DNA of 64,000 nucleotides from CAZBRS01 sp964494475 (GTDB lineage Bacteria > Myxococcota_A > UBA9042 > CAZBRS01), in contig CAZBRS010000024.1 of NCBI GenBank assembly GCA_964494475.1, positions 16,334 through 80,333 on the forward strand. Direction: 5' to 3'. Every line of letters starts with the position of its first letter. The first letter of the stretch is position 1. The notes beneath the pieces are model-generated. The model saw only the letters and a list, made by a program, of their open reading frames with translations, was not told where the DNA came from and did no database searches. Position numbers and translations under genes: made by a program. This document shows positions 38,976 through 50,835 of the stretch, piece after piece.

Positions 38976-39779
38976 TTATGCACCGCTCGTCGTCAGGTCC
39001 ACTTCTTGCCGCGCTTGGTGGTAGAGGCGATCCAGTTCGGCCGTTACGACGTAGTGTCCGACCATCTGGTCCAATTGCTTGGGCGAGGTTCCAATCTCCG
39101 ATCCATTCAACCATAGTCTGGCTCCGTTGGGCTCTGTCGTGATCACCAGGAAGCGGGATTCGTCCGTGAGCGCGTTTACGATCGTGTCTCCCCGGTCGAG
39201 CGCTACTCCGGGGGTGACCGTTCCTCCACCAACGAGCCCTGGCGATGGAACTGTCGCCCTCGGTATCTCGCGAAGTTTGAACAGCTGCCGAGCCAGACCA
39301 ATAGCCACCCGACCCAAATCGGTCATTTCGGGCTTCGCATAGGCGTTCGCGGCGCCCCCGGGTACCAGGACGCCGTCGCTGTAACGCGTCAGGGTGATCT
39401 GCGCCTGGTCGCCCACCTGGAGTACGGTCGTGAACACGCGCTCCTGGCAGCCGTAGTTGTCCAGGATCTTCTGCATGCACACCTGGTCGTCGGGCCGGCA
39501 GGAAAGCTCCTGGGCCTGCTTCTCTTTGCGAAGCTGCGACTTCAGGTTGTCAAAGGTCATGGGAGAGAAGTCTGGGTTCCCGATCACGGCTCCCTGTATC
39601 TGCGCTGCCAGAGCTTTTCCCAAAGCTCCAGCGTCGTCGGAGTTCCAACCGCGCAACTCAACCTTGGCGTCCTCGATGAACACCTGGGTCGGCTCTGCAT
39701 TGGCCATCGATGGACGCCCGGCGACCAAAGTAATCGAGATGATTACAGCGTAGCGATGCATGTGAAGCCGAGCCGACAT
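38976..39779 (-). CDS. Upstream half of the interrupted PEGA/barrel gene, with signal peptide
   Basis: ATG 39779 has a G-rich ribosome site and a sigma70-like promoter upstream. Residues 1-28 are a signal peptide (ending SMANAEP). Residues about 30-180 form a domain with FIEDAKVELRGW, LSCRPDDQVCMQKILDNYGC and ITLTRYSDG, reminiscent of proteins that compute export or lipoprotein-type stability, but I do not recognise a family name. A PEGA repeat begins at FLVITTEPNGARLWLNGSEIGTSP and is cut near its end by TAA 38976-38978. Because the repeat continues in frame after the stop, a nonsense mutation or sequencing error in one 749-codon gene is the simplest reading. Confidence 0.7.
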   Translation of the reverse strand: MSARLHMHRYAVIISITLVAGRPSMANAEPTQVFIEDAKVELRGWNSDDAGALGKALAAQIQGAVIGNPDFSPMTFDNLKSQLRKEKQAQELSCRPDDQVCMQKILDNYGCQERVFTTVLQVGDQAQITLTRYSDGVLVPGGAANAYAKPEMTDLGRVAIGLARQLFKLREIPRATVPSPGLVGGGTVTPGVALDRGDTIVNALTDESRFLVITTEPNGARLWLNGSEIGTSPKQLDQMVGHYVVTAELDRLYHQARQEVDLTTSGA

Positions 39780-39807
39780 GCCCCATCCCCCTTTTGATGC
39801 GGAGGGG

Positions 39808-39836
39808 ACAATACGATGCTCATGAATGCATCGCAA
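39808..39836 (-). promoter_or_regulatory. Sigma70-like promoter of the PEGA/barrel gene
   Basis: On the minus strand TTGCGA (39831-39836) and TATTGT (39808-39813) are separated by 17 nt, about 28 nt before ATG 39779. Confidence 0.55.
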
Positions 39837-39962
39837 GGGCTACACGAAGTGAGATCGAGGTGTCTCCGGGACCAACCGCGTCGCGGTCAGCCGATGGAGC
39901 TTACTCTTTCCTTGGATTGGACCCGCGGAATAGGGTGACGAGAAAAAATCGTAACGAACAGG

Positions 39963-40505
39963 CTAGAACGCGTAGAAGCTGTAGCCGACCGTGATCAGGC
40001 CGCCCATGACGTCGCCAAGATCTGCAATGCTCGGAGCGAAGAAGCGGGCGCATATATCGATGTCGCTGATCTCGTAACCGGCGCCTGCGGTGAGCCCGAA
40101 GTAGTTCTCGGACCCGCCACCGAATCCTCCGGACACGGCGATTTTAGTATAGACGAAGCCCAACTCGCCGGCCACGTAGAAGCCCTCGCGCTTTTCACTG
40201 GTGTGGCCCGTGAAGTACCACTTGACGCCAGCGAGGATCGGCAGGTAGCTGATGCCTACGCTATCCTTCTTGAGCCCAAAGAGATAGCCGAGGCGGGCCG
40301 TGATCGAGAGTTGCGGCATGACGCCCATGTACTCGTAGCGGAACAACCCACCAATGCCCATGTACGTCTTGCTTTGGCCACCGACCGAGAACTTCGTGAT
40401 GTCGAATGCGGCGTCCACGCCGAGGCGGTGCTGGGGCGCGGCTTCGGCCACGGCGGCTGACAGGGACGCAACGACGAACAGCGCGACGATGAACAGCTTC
40501 TTCAT
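39963..40505 (-). CDS. Outer-membrane beta-barrel protein
   Basis: A 180-aa protein from ATG 40505, with GGAGAG about 9 nt upstream. Residues 1-22 are a signal peptide (MKKLFIVALFVVASLSAAVA). The rest alternates aromatic and glycine residues in barrel strands (GLFRYEYMGVMPQLSI, GVKWYFTGHT, GELGFVYTK, GAGYEISDIDICARF) and ends LITVGYSFYAF, with a terminal Phe typical of BAM substrates. It is a paralogue of the barrel domain fused to PEGA repeats in the gene upstream on the map. Function is not known; it may be a small pore or structural protein. Confidence 0.82.
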   Translation of the reverse strand: MKKLFIVALFVVASLSAAVAEAAPQHRLGVDAAFDITKFSVGGQSKTYMGIGGLFRYEYMGVMPQLSITARLGYLFGLKKDSVGISYLPILAGVKWYFTGHTSEKREGFYVAGELGFVYTKIAVSGGFGGGSENYFGLTAGAGYEISDIDICARFFAPSIADLGDVMGGLITVGYSFYAF

Positions 40506-40560
40506 GACGAGACTCTCCTCAAGGTTGTTGATTCCCATGCACCCTGTGCGTGCGAGGGTA

Positions 40561-40589
40561 GGTATAAGCCCGAACAGGCGCGTCGTCAA
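40561..40589 (-). promoter_or_regulatory. Sigma70-like promoter of the barrel gene
   Basis: TTGACG (40584-40589) and TATACC (40561-40566), read on the minus strand, are exactly 17 nt apart. They overlap the last codons of the metalloprotease gene and lie about 56 nt before ATG 40505. Confidence 0.7.
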
Positions 40590-42256
40590 GTATTCCGGTA
40601 GCGTCGTACGACAGTTGCCGCGAGCAGCAGGACGAGCAACAGGAAGGGCAGGGGTGCGGGTTTGACCGGCACGAACGTGCAGCCACCACCGTTCGCCGTG
40701 GTCCCGTCAGCGTCCGGCCCGTCTTCGTCGACCGCCGGGCCCTCGGTTCCGGTCTCGGCGGTCGCGTCGCCGGCGTCGGGCTCCGCGCAGACGACGCCCG
40801 CGACCCCGGGGGGGAGGGTATCCGTGAGGCCGTCGCAGTCATCGTCGCGGCCGTTGCAGGACTCGGGGGCGCCGGGCTTCACGGCGGGGTCGGCGTCGTC
40901 GCAGTCGCCCTCGGTGCCGATCGGGTGGGTCGCGTCGGCGGCGCACAGGCACTTTCCCGAGCCGTTGGCCCCGACCCCGTCGCCGTCGGCATCGGCGAAG
41001 AACAGGGTGCAGCCCTGGGCGCCCGGATTGTCGGTGGTGCCGTCGCAGTCGTCGTCGCGGCCGTTGCAGCTCTCGAGGCGCCCCTCGTGCACGTCGGCGT
41101 CGCCGTCGTCGCAGTCGCCGCAGCCCTGGGGGCAGCCCGCGCTCACGCCGGTGCACGAGTCCGTCGCATCGCAGTAGCCGTCCCCGTCGAGGTCGCACCC
41201 TGGATCGGTGGTGCCGTCGCAGTCGTCGTCGATCCCGTTGCAGATATCGTCCGACGCGCCCTCCAGGGGGTCGCACGGCACCATCGCGCCGCCCACGCAG
41301 ACGGGCGCCTCGTGGGCGCACGCACCCACGCCGCAGGTCTCGGCGCCGAGGCCGTCGTCGATCAGGCTGTCGCAGTCGTCGTCGAGGCCGTTGCAGCTCT
41401 CGTCGACGCACACCCAACCCAGGTGGCAGGTGGTGGACGTGCACAGGTGGTGCTGGCCCCAGGCCTGCTCCTGCTCGGGGGCCATGATGCAGACGTCGTG
41501 CCAGCCCGCGCAGGGGTTGCCCGAGGCCTGCTGGCAGTTGTCGTTGGCGCAGCCGTTCCAGCTCTCGTCGCAGCCGCACACCGAGTAACCGGGCTGCGAG
41601 TACTCGTCGAAGGCGTGAAAGATGTGCGCGAGCTCGTGGCCCGCCACCATGGCCAGCGTGTCGACGCCCCAGCCGCCGTTCGAGTACGTCACCTGGCAGC
41701 TCGGCCCGCCCCACCAGGCCCACGCCGAGCCCCCGCCCGGGAAGGTGGCGTGCGTGTCGCCGTCGTCGATCACGAAGATCGTGGCGGCCTGATCGGCCCC
41801 GGCGGCCTGCCGCATGGCCTCGTTGAACGCGCTCACCGAGGTCAGGCACGAGTCGCCGAAGCCGAGGGCGGTCATGGCGGCGCTGTCCCACTGGCACTCG
41901 TGCATCGAGTTGTGGGTGCCGTCGAGGGGCTCGAGGTCGATCTCGACGACGCGCCCGTAGTGGTCGGGCGCCGGGACGAGCTCGAGGCCCTGGCCCGAGC
42001 CCTGCAGGTTCCACCAGGCGCGCATCTCGTCCATCTCGTCCAGCACCTTCTGCACGCGCCAGGCGTCCCAGTCGAACTGGCTGGAGGGGCCCGTGCTCTC
42101 CAGGATCAGCACGGCGAGCGCCACGCGGCCCCGGAAGGGCCCGGAGTCGCGCAGGCCGCCCGAGCGGTCGGGGAAGCGCACGTCGCCGATGAGGGGAGAC
42201 TGGGCGAGGGCAGGGCAGCCCACCAGGCCGAGGGTCAGGAGGAGGAGGGCTCTCAT
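40586..42256 (-). CDS. Secreted HExxH metalloprotease with MopE repeats and MYXO-CTERM-like tail
   Basis: A 556-aa protein with signal peptide 1-18 (ending ALA). The catalytic domain runs to about 290 and has the zinc motif GHELAHIFHAFDEY (His207, Glu208, His211, followed by Asp217). This pattern, with GGWGVDTLAMVAGHE, resembles M64 IgA peptidases. MopE-type units follow (SCNGLDDDCDS, ICNGIDDDCDG, SCNGRDDDCDG twice), then an acidic linker and GGGCTF, a hydrophobic helix and RRYRNT. The zinc site is complete, in contrast with the pseudoprotease at 28570. Processing of the tail would release or anchor it at the surface. Confidence 0.88.
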   Translation of the reverse strand: MRALLLLTLGLVGCPALAQSPLIGDVRFPDRSGGLRDSGPFRGRVALAVLILESTGPSSQFDWDAWRVQKVLDEMDEMRAWWNLQGSGQGLELVPAPDHYGRVVEIDLEPLDGTHNSMHECQWDSAAMTALGFGDSCLTSVSAFNEAMRQAAGADQAATIFVIDDGDTHATFPGGGSAWAWWGGPSCQVTYSNGGWGVDTLAMVAGHELAHIFHAFDEYSQPGYSVCGCDESWNGCANDNCQQASGNPCAGWHDVCIMAPEQEQAWGQHHLCTSTTCHLGWVCVDESCNGLDDDCDSLIDDGLGAETCGVGACAHEAPVCVGGAMVPCDPLEGASDDICNGIDDDCDGTTDPGCDLDGDGYCDATDSCTGVSAGCPQGCGDCDDGDADVHEGRLESCNGRDDDCDGTTDNPGAQGCTLFFADADGDGVGANGSGKCLCAADATHPIGTEGDCDDADPAVKPGAPESCNGRDDDCDGLTDTLPPGVAGVVCAEPDAGDATAETGTEGPAVDEDGPDADGTTANGGGCTFVPVKPAPLPFLLLVLLLAATVVRRYRNT

Positions 42257-42297
42257 GGGATTCTCAGGCTCCGCGGAGGCTATCGAAGGGGCTCAAG

Positions 42298-42996
42298 CTA
42301 GAACGAGTCTTCGTCCAGGGCTCCGAGCAGACTATCGCGCGCGTCGTTGTCCGAGACGGCGCTCGCGCACAGCTCGCGCCACGCCGCGACGGGCATGCCC
42401 AGCGCTTCGGCCACCTGGGCGGAGGTGGCGCCTTCACCCAGGTACTCGGTGCGCCGGGCGACCAACTCGTCGGCCACGTTCGCGGGGCCGTGGAAGGACT
42501 CGAGGAAGAAGTCCCAGCTGCCGGTGCCGTGCCAGCGCCCGTTCAGCTTGTCTTCGACGCGGGCCAGGCCCTCGGCGACGGCCGCGGCGTCGTCGGTCGC
42601 GAGCAGCGCGTCGAGATCGGCCAGGATCTCGCGCATCAGGGCCAGGTCGGCGCGGGGCTCGTCGGGCGCGCGCTGCTCGGCCTCGGCCAGCAGGTCTTCG
42701 GCGGGACGGAACGCCTCGGGACGGGCGTCCCAGTCGTCTCGCCCCAGCCAGGCGCCGAACCAGTCGGGCAACAGCACGAAGCGCAGCGCCCCGGCCACCG
42801 CCCGCGGGTGCGGGAACACACTCCAGAACCCGCTGGGCGAGCCGAGGCCCGGCCCCACGGGCTCGATGGTCTTGGCCCACAGGAAGGTCGTGTCGGGGCT
42901 CCACGGCTCGTCGACGAAGGGTTCGTCGAAGCCCACGTCTTCGGCGTCGTAGCGTTCCTTCCACCACCCGAAGTCGGCCCAGCCGTTCGTCGACAT
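42298..42996 (-). CDS. Protein of unknown function (232 aa)
   Basis: ATG 42996 follows GGAGGG. No signal peptide or membrane helix is visible. The N-terminal half has WADFGWWKERYDAEDVGFDEPFVDEPW and TTFLWAKTIEPVGPG; the second half is strongly helical and acidic (LLAEAEQRAPDEPRADLALMREILADLDALLATDD, VEDKLNGRWHGTGSW). The C-terminal part has a helix-turn-helix-like pattern (TSAQVAEALGMPVAAWRELC), so a regulatory role is possible but not shown. It lies between the metalloprotease and the divergent pncC gene. Confidence 0.65.
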   Translation of the reverse strand: MSTNGWADFGWWKERYDAEDVGFDEPFVDEPWSPDTTFLWAKTIEPVGPGLGSPSGFWSVFPHPRAVAGALRFVLLPDWFGAWLGRDDWDARPEAFRPAEDLLAEAEQRAPDEPRADLALMREILADLDALLATDDAAAVAEGLARVEDKLNGRWHGTGSWDFFLESFHGPANVADELVARRTEYLGEGATSAQVAEALGMPVAAWRELCASAVSDNDARDSLLGALDEDSF

Positions 42997-43144
42997 GTTC
43001 CCTCCGCGTTGCGGTTCATCTCCAATGCACCAGATGCACCCCGCGCGGGTCAAGCACGATCGACCGAGCGGGGACGGTGACGTCGTCGATGACATCGCGT
43101 ACGCGGTCGCGTAGAGTCGGCGCGGTCCGACCGGGAGGCCCCCC

Positions 43145-43654
43145 ATGGACGACGTCCTCCTCGCCCGCGTCTCGCGCCTGCTCGCCGCACGTTCGATCCA
43201 GGTGGCCACCGCCGAGTCGTGCACGGGCGGCCTGCTCGCCAAGCTGCTCACCGACGTGGCGGGCTCGTCGGCCTACGTGAAGGGCGGCGTCGTCGCCTAC
43301 TCGAACGACGTGAAGGAGCGCGTGCTCGGCGTTCGCGGGGCCACCCTGGCCCGCTACGGCGCCGTCAGCGCCCAGACCGTGCGCGAGATGGCCGAGGGCG
43401 CGAGGAGCCTGCTCGGCGCCGACGTGGTCGTGGCGATCTCGGGGGTGGCCGGGCCGGGGGGCGGCTCGGCCGAAAAACCGGTTGGCACCGTGTTCCTCGA
43501 CCTGTATGATGGCGCGACGCACGTCGTAGAAGCGCGCCGCTTCGGCGGCGATCGAGATGGAGTCCGCACGTGGAGCGCGCAAACAGCCCTGCAGATGCTG
43601 GAACGGTGGCTCCTCCGTCCCTCGACCTCAGCGCCGTCGAGCCCGCCGAGATAA
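43145..43654 (+). CDS. pncC: Nicotinamide-nucleotide amidohydrolase (CinA C-terminal type)
   Basis: A 169-aa stand-alone PncC from ATG 43145 with GGAGG upstream. Family motifs are intact: TAESCTGGLLAKLLTDVAGSS, GGVVAYSNDVKERVLGV, GAVSAQTVREMAEGA and the SGVAGPGGGSAEKPVGTV loop. The enzyme deamidates nicotinamide mononucleotide for pyridine nucleotide recycling. CinA/PncC genes often lie before recA, as here. Its last 85 nt overlap the next gene if that one starts at GTG 43570. Confidence 0.95.
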   Translation: MDDVLLARVSRLLAARSIQVATAESCTGGLLAKLLTDVAGSSAYVKGGVVAYSNDVKERVLGVRGATLARYGAVSAQTVREMAEGARSLLGADVVVAISGVAGPGGGSAEKPVGTVFLDLYDGATHVVEARRFGGDRDGVRTWSAQTALQMLERWLLRPSTSAPSSPPR

Positions 43655-44214
43655 TCCTCTACCTCGACCCCTCGCGCGACGCCATGGAGGCCATCCTCGA
43701 CTTCTCGCGCTCGCTGCACGTGGCCCTCGGCGACGCCGCCGGCCGGGTCCGCTGGTTCCACCCGTCGGTGGTGTCGGCGCCGTTGCTCACCTTCTCCGGA
43801 GTCGACCTGTTGCACGTGCCGTGGCTGCGGTCGCGGCTCGAGGCCACGTCCGACGCCCAGGAGGCCTGGGAGGTCACGTACCGCGGCGTCTACCTCACGG
43901 CCTCGGCCGACGAGTCGTCGTGGCACCTCGCCCTGGGGGTCGACGCCGACTTCGGCGTGCTCGATCGCTTCGTGGCGGCGGTGGCCGACGAGCGGCCCTA
44001 CCTCGCCGACCGCGCGCGGCGCGAGCCCGAGGTGCGCCTGCCGCTGGCCCTCATGGCCCGCGACGCCACGTCCGCGAGCGCCCTGTCCGCCGATCCCGAG
44101 CGCGTCGTGGGCCAGGAGTTCACCACCGATTTCGCGCTGGCCATCGTGGTCGCCAAGCCCGGGGGAGAGCGTCGCCTGAAGCGCCTCGCCTCCGTTCCAT
44201 TCGCAAGGAGGTAG
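43570..44214 (+). CDS. Unknown protein between pncC and recA
   Basis: A 214-aa protein from GTG 43570; GTG 43606 would shorten the overlap with pncC. In many genomes this position (pncC-x-recA) holds thpR, the RNA 2',3'-cyclic phosphodiesterase. The length is close to ThpR and the strand order fits (EIILYLDPSRDAMEAILDFSRSLH; DADFGVLDRFVAAVADERP), but the two HxTxxF motifs that define 2H enzymes are absent. It may be a diverged, inactive relative or unrelated. It ends 4 nt before the recA start. Confidence 0.65.
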   Translation: MERANSPADAGTVAPPSLDLSAVEPAEIILYLDPSRDAMEAILDFSRSLHVALGDAAGRVRWFHPSVVSAPLLTFSGVDLLHVPWLRSRLEATSDAQEAWEVTYRGVYLTASADESSWHLALGVDADFGVLDRFVAAVADERPYLADRARREPEVRLPLALMARDATSASALSADPERVVGQEFTTDFALAIVVAKPGGERRLKRLASVPFARR

Positions 44215-44218
44215 TCCC

Positions 44219-45319
<1,101 letters not shown>

Positions 45320-45343
45320 TCCGCGGCCGCCGACGGGGTCCCC

Positions 45344-46423
45344 ATGGGCATCGAGGACGTCCTCATCTTCGCCACCCAACAGCAGTGCTCCGACGTGCAC
45401 ATCCGGCCGGGTAAGCCGCCCATCGTGCGCAAGGACGGCAAGCTGCTGCCGGTGCAGGGCGTGCCCGTCAACTCGCCCGACGAGGTGGCGCTCTTCCTCG
45501 ATCGCTACCTGTCCGAGCGGCACCGCGACACGTTCAAGGCCAACCTGAACGTCGACTTCCCGATCTTCCTGCAGGGCGTCGGCCGCTACCGCGCCAACGC
45601 GTACTACGCCCAGGGGCGGCAGGCGCTGGCGGTGCGCATCATCCGCACGACCATCCCCAGCTTCGAGGCCCTGGGGTTGCCCAAGGTCATCGAGAAGATC
45701 GCGGTGCAGCCGCGCGGGCTGGTGCTCGTGACGGGCACCACCGGGTCCGGGAAGTCGACCACCCTGGCCGCCATGATCGACTACGTGAACGAGCGCATGT
45801 CGCGCCACATCCTCACCATCGAAGATCCCATCGAGTTCTCGTTCCAGGAGAAGAAGTCCATCATCAACCAGCGCGAGATCGGGGTCGACGCCTCCGGCTT
45901 CTCCGATGCCCTGCGGGCCGCGCTGCGCGAAGACCCCGACACCATCCTGGTGGGCGAGATGCGCGACCGCGAGACGATCGAGACCGCGCTGGTGGCCGCC
46001 GAGACCGGGCACCTGGTGCTCAGCACCGTGCACACCGCGGACACCAAGGAGCTCATCAACCGCATCGTCATCGCCTTCCCGCCCCACCAGCAGAAGGAGA
46101 TCCGCTACCAACTGGCGGGTTGCCTCAAGGCCGCCATCTCGCAGCGCCTCGTCCCGCGCGTCCCCTCCGTCGGAGGTCGGGCGCCCGCGTGCGAGGTGCT
46201 CATCGTCACGGGGCTCGTCCGTGAGCTGCTCATGGACGAGAACCGCATCCACGAACTGCCCGACGTGATGGAGAAGGGCTACGAGACCTACGGCATGCAG
46301 ACGTTCGACCGCGCCCTGTACGACCTGTACAAGGCCGGCCAGATCTCGCTCGAGACGACGCTCGGCAACGCCACCAACCGGTCCGATCTCAAGCTCCGCA
46401 TCGACGGGATCGGAAACACCTGA
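45344..46423 (+). CDS. pilT: Type IV pilus retraction ATPase PilT
   Basis: A 359-aa PilT. Motifs in order: N-terminal domain CSDVHIRPGKPPIVRKDGKL, Walker A GTTGSGKSTT (131-140), Asp box ILTIEDPIEF, Walker B LREDPDTILVGEMRD, and His box TGHLVLSTVHTADT. The C-terminal AIRNLIRE-type region is represented by VTGLVRELLMDENRI. The hexameric ATPase powers pilus retraction and twitching. ATG 45344 lies 24 nt after recA. Its place between recA and alaS is unusual: the gene often found there is recX. Confidence 0.97.
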   Translation: MGIEDVLIFATQQQCSDVHIRPGKPPIVRKDGKLLPVQGVPVNSPDEVALFLDRYLSERHRDTFKANLNVDFPIFLQGVGRYRANAYYAQGRQALAVRIIRTTIPSFEALGLPKVIEKIAVQPRGLVLVTGTTGSGKSTTLAAMIDYVNERMSRHILTIEDPIEFSFQEKKSIINQREIGVDASGFSDALRAALREDPDTILVGEMRDRETIETALVAAETGHLVLSTVHTADTKELINRIVIAFPPHQQKEIRYQLAGCLKAAISQRLVPRVPSVGGRAPACEVLIVTGLVRELLMDENRIHELPDVMEKGYETYGMQTFDRALYDLYKAGQISLETTLGNATNRSDLKLRIDGIGNT

Positions 46424-46433
46424 GGAGACCGTG

Positions 46434-49097
<2,664 letters not shown>

Positions 49098-49116
49098 GCC
49101 CAAGGAGGAGAGACCC

Positions 49117-49626
49117 ATGTCGGACGAGATCCGCAACGCGCTGCTCGAAGAGTTCCCGGAGCCGCCCGAGCGTGACGTGATCCTCATGCAGTTGAAGGGC
49201 GACCTCATCGACACGCTCTCGGGTCTCTCGGCCGTCGAGGCCGGCCCGGTGGCCGTGACCGGCGAGGCGGCGTCGCAGGAACCCTGCGCCGAGGAGCCCT
49301 GCGCCGAGGAGCCCTGCGCCGAGGAGCCCTGCGCCGAAGAGCCCTGCGCCGAAGAGCCCTGCGCCGAAGAGCCCTGCGCCGAGGAGCCCTGCGTCGAGCA
49401 GGCCGTCGCCGAAGAGCCCGTCTCGGACGAGGTGCCGACGGACGAGATCGCCGCCGAGGGGCAGGCCCCGATCGAGGACCGCTCCGAGACCCTGCAGATG
49501 CTCGTCGAAGACCTGAACGCCCAGATCGCGGCCGAGGGCGAAGATCCCGCCGAGAAGAGCAAGCGCGGGCAGACCATGCAGTTCTTCATCGACGATCTCG
49601 ATCTCAGCAAGCGCGACGACGTCTAG
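49117..49626 (+). CDS. Small acidic protein with eight Cys-containing EEPCA pentapeptide repeats
   Basis: A 169-aa protein; ATG 49117 follows AAGGAGGAG. No signal peptide or membrane helix. Residues 1-50 are acidic and helical, then residues about 54-93 are eight tandem pentapeptides (EPCA EEPCA ... EEPCV), one Cys every five residues. The C-terminal part carries two similar short segments, LQMLVEDLNAQ and MQFFIDDLDLS. The family is not recognised. Evenly spaced Cys next to Glu could bind metal or a metal cluster, but this is a guess. Position between alaS and the CPBP protease gene. Confidence 0.75.
   Translation: MSDEIRNALLEEFPEPPERDVILMQLKGDLIDTLSGLSAVEAGPVAVTGEAASQEPCAEEPCAEEPCAEEPCAEEPCAEEPCAEEPCAEEPCVEQAVAEEPVSDEVPTDEIAAEGQAPIEDRSETLQMLVEDLNAQIAAEGEDPAEKSKRGQTMQFFIDDLDLSKRDDV
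49276..49395 (+). repeat. 15-nt tandem repeat, eight copies
   Basis: Eight copies of a 15-nt unit encoding Glu-Glu-Pro-Cys-Ala; copies differ mainly at GAG/GAA codons and the last reads Val. The unit is whole codons, so copy number can change without a frameshift. Each repeat is inside the coding frame of the gene at 49117. Confidence 0.9.
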
Positions 49627-49654
49627 ATCGCCTCTGCCTTCGCGCCCCCCCTCC

Positions 49655-50395
49655 ATGACCCCACCTGCCGCTCCCCAGCGCCTCCGCGACCTCGATCTCC
49701 GCGCGGTGGTGGTGCTCCTCAGCGTGCCCATCCTGATGACGGTGTTCTGGTACTTCGGCCGCGAGCCCTTCTTCCGTGACCACCACCTGGGCGACCACCT
49801 GCCCCGCACGGCGCTCTCGCCGCTCTACCCGTTCATGTACTTCGCGCTCTGCTCGGTGGTGCTGCGCCTGCTGGTGCCCATCGCGATCGTGAAGCTCGGG
49901 TTCCGGCGACCGCTCGGCGAGTTCGGCTATTCGCTCCGCGGCACGTTCGAGCTGTGGTGGGTGTACCTGGCGCTCTTCCTGGCCGTGCTGCCGGTCGTGT
50001 GGTTCGCCGGCCACCTGGGCTCCTTCCAGGAGAAGTACCCGCTCGGCAAGCAGCTCATCCAGGGGGGCGTCATGCCCCTCGGCCTCTTCCTCATCTACCA
50101 GGCGTTCTACGGCCTGGTGTTCGTGTCGGGCGAGGCGTTCTGGCGCGGCTACCTGGTGTTCGGCCTGCGGCCGGCCCTCGGGCTCTACGCCATCCCCGTC
50201 ATGATCATCCCGTACGTGATGGGCCACTTCGGCAAGCCCTGGCCCGAGACGCTGGGGGCGGTCCTGACCGGCGGCGTGCTCGGCTACCTGGCCCTCCGGC
50301 ACGGCAACTTCTGGCTGGGCGTGCTCACCCACTGGGGCGTGGCCATCGCCATGGACCTGATCGCGCTCCACTTCCGCGGCGTCGTGCTGCTATGA
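49655..50395 (+). CDS. CPBP (CAAX/ABI) intramembrane protease, candidate myxosortase
   Basis: A 246-aa polytopic protein with about six helices. The CPBP active site is recognisable: Glu160-x-x-x-Arg164 (GEAFWRGY, with Gly where a second Glu is usual), His191 in YVMGHFGKP, and His226 in LTHWGVAIAMD. This family cleaves within or next to membrane helices; myxosortases, the enzymes proposed to process MYXO-CTERM tails, belong to it. Four proteins in this window end in such tails. That link is inference. The gene sits between alaS and ruvX, and overlaps ruvX by ATGA, a place not expected for a sorting enzyme. Confidence 0.8.
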   Translation: MTPPAAPQRLRDLDLRAVVVLLSVPILMTVFWYFGREPFFRDHHLGDHLPRTALSPLYPFMYFALCSVVLRLLVPIAIVKLGFRRPLGEFGYSLRGTFELWWVYLALFLAVLPVVWFAGHLGSFQEKYPLGKQLIQGGVMPLGLFLIYQAFYGLVFVSGEAFWRGYLVFGLRPALGLYAIPVMIIPYVMGHFGKPWPETLGAVLTGGVLGYLALRHGNFWLGVLTHWGVAIAMDLIALHFRGVVLL

Positions 50396-50835
50396 TCGGG
50401 CAGCTCGAGCCCGGGCGCGTGCTGGCGCTCGACCCGGGCGAGAAGCGCCTGGGCTACGCGTTCTCGGACCCCACGCGCACCCTGGCCACGCCGGGCGGCG
50501 CGTTCCCGAACGAGGGCTACGACGCCTCGGTGCGCCGCGTGCAGGCGCTGGTGGCGGGGCAGGGCGTCACGCTGGTGGTCGTGGGCCTGCCCGTGAAGCA
50601 CGACGGGGCCCCGGGCGAAGGCGCGATCAAGGCCCGCCGTCTGGCCCGCAAGCTGGCCGACGCGCTGCAGTTGCCGGTCGAGCTGGTCGACGAGTCCTGC
50701 ACGTCGGTCGAGGCCGACGACCTGCTCGAGCAGGCCCGCGTCCCGGGCCGGCGCGCGGCCGACAAGAAGAGCGGCCGGCGCGACGCGGTGGCCGCGGCGG
50801 TGCTGCTCAGCGGGTGGCTCGAGAGGGCGCGATGA
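50392..50835 (+). CDS. ruvX: RuvX/YqgF Holliday-junction resolvase-like protein
   Basis: A 147-aa protein with the RNase H-like YqgF fold. DPGEKRLGYAFSD gives the first catalytic Asp (D14), VVVGLPVKHDG the second block, DESCTSVEADDLL the third, and GRRDAVAAAVLL the final Asp. YqgF also acts in pre-16S rRNA 5' processing. The alaS, ruvX, mltG order is conserved in many bacteria. Start and stop overlap both neighbours by ATGA. Confidence 0.93.
   Translation: MIGQLEPGRVLALDPGEKRLGYAFSDPTRTLATPGGAFPNEGYDASVRRVQALVAGQGVTLVVVGLPVKHDGAPGEGAIKARRLARKLADALQLPVELVDESCTSVEADDLLEQARVPGRRAADKKSGRRDAVAAAVLLSGWLERAR

Noticed and set aside
40586..40589. Overlap of the barrel gene with the metalloprotease gene
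   Set aside because: It exists only if the barrel gene begins at an upstream start at 40589; the signal peptide and RBS place the start at 40505.
49276..49395. CRISPR-like array
   Set aside because: Copies of 15 nt are directly adjacent with no spacers and lie in a coding frame.
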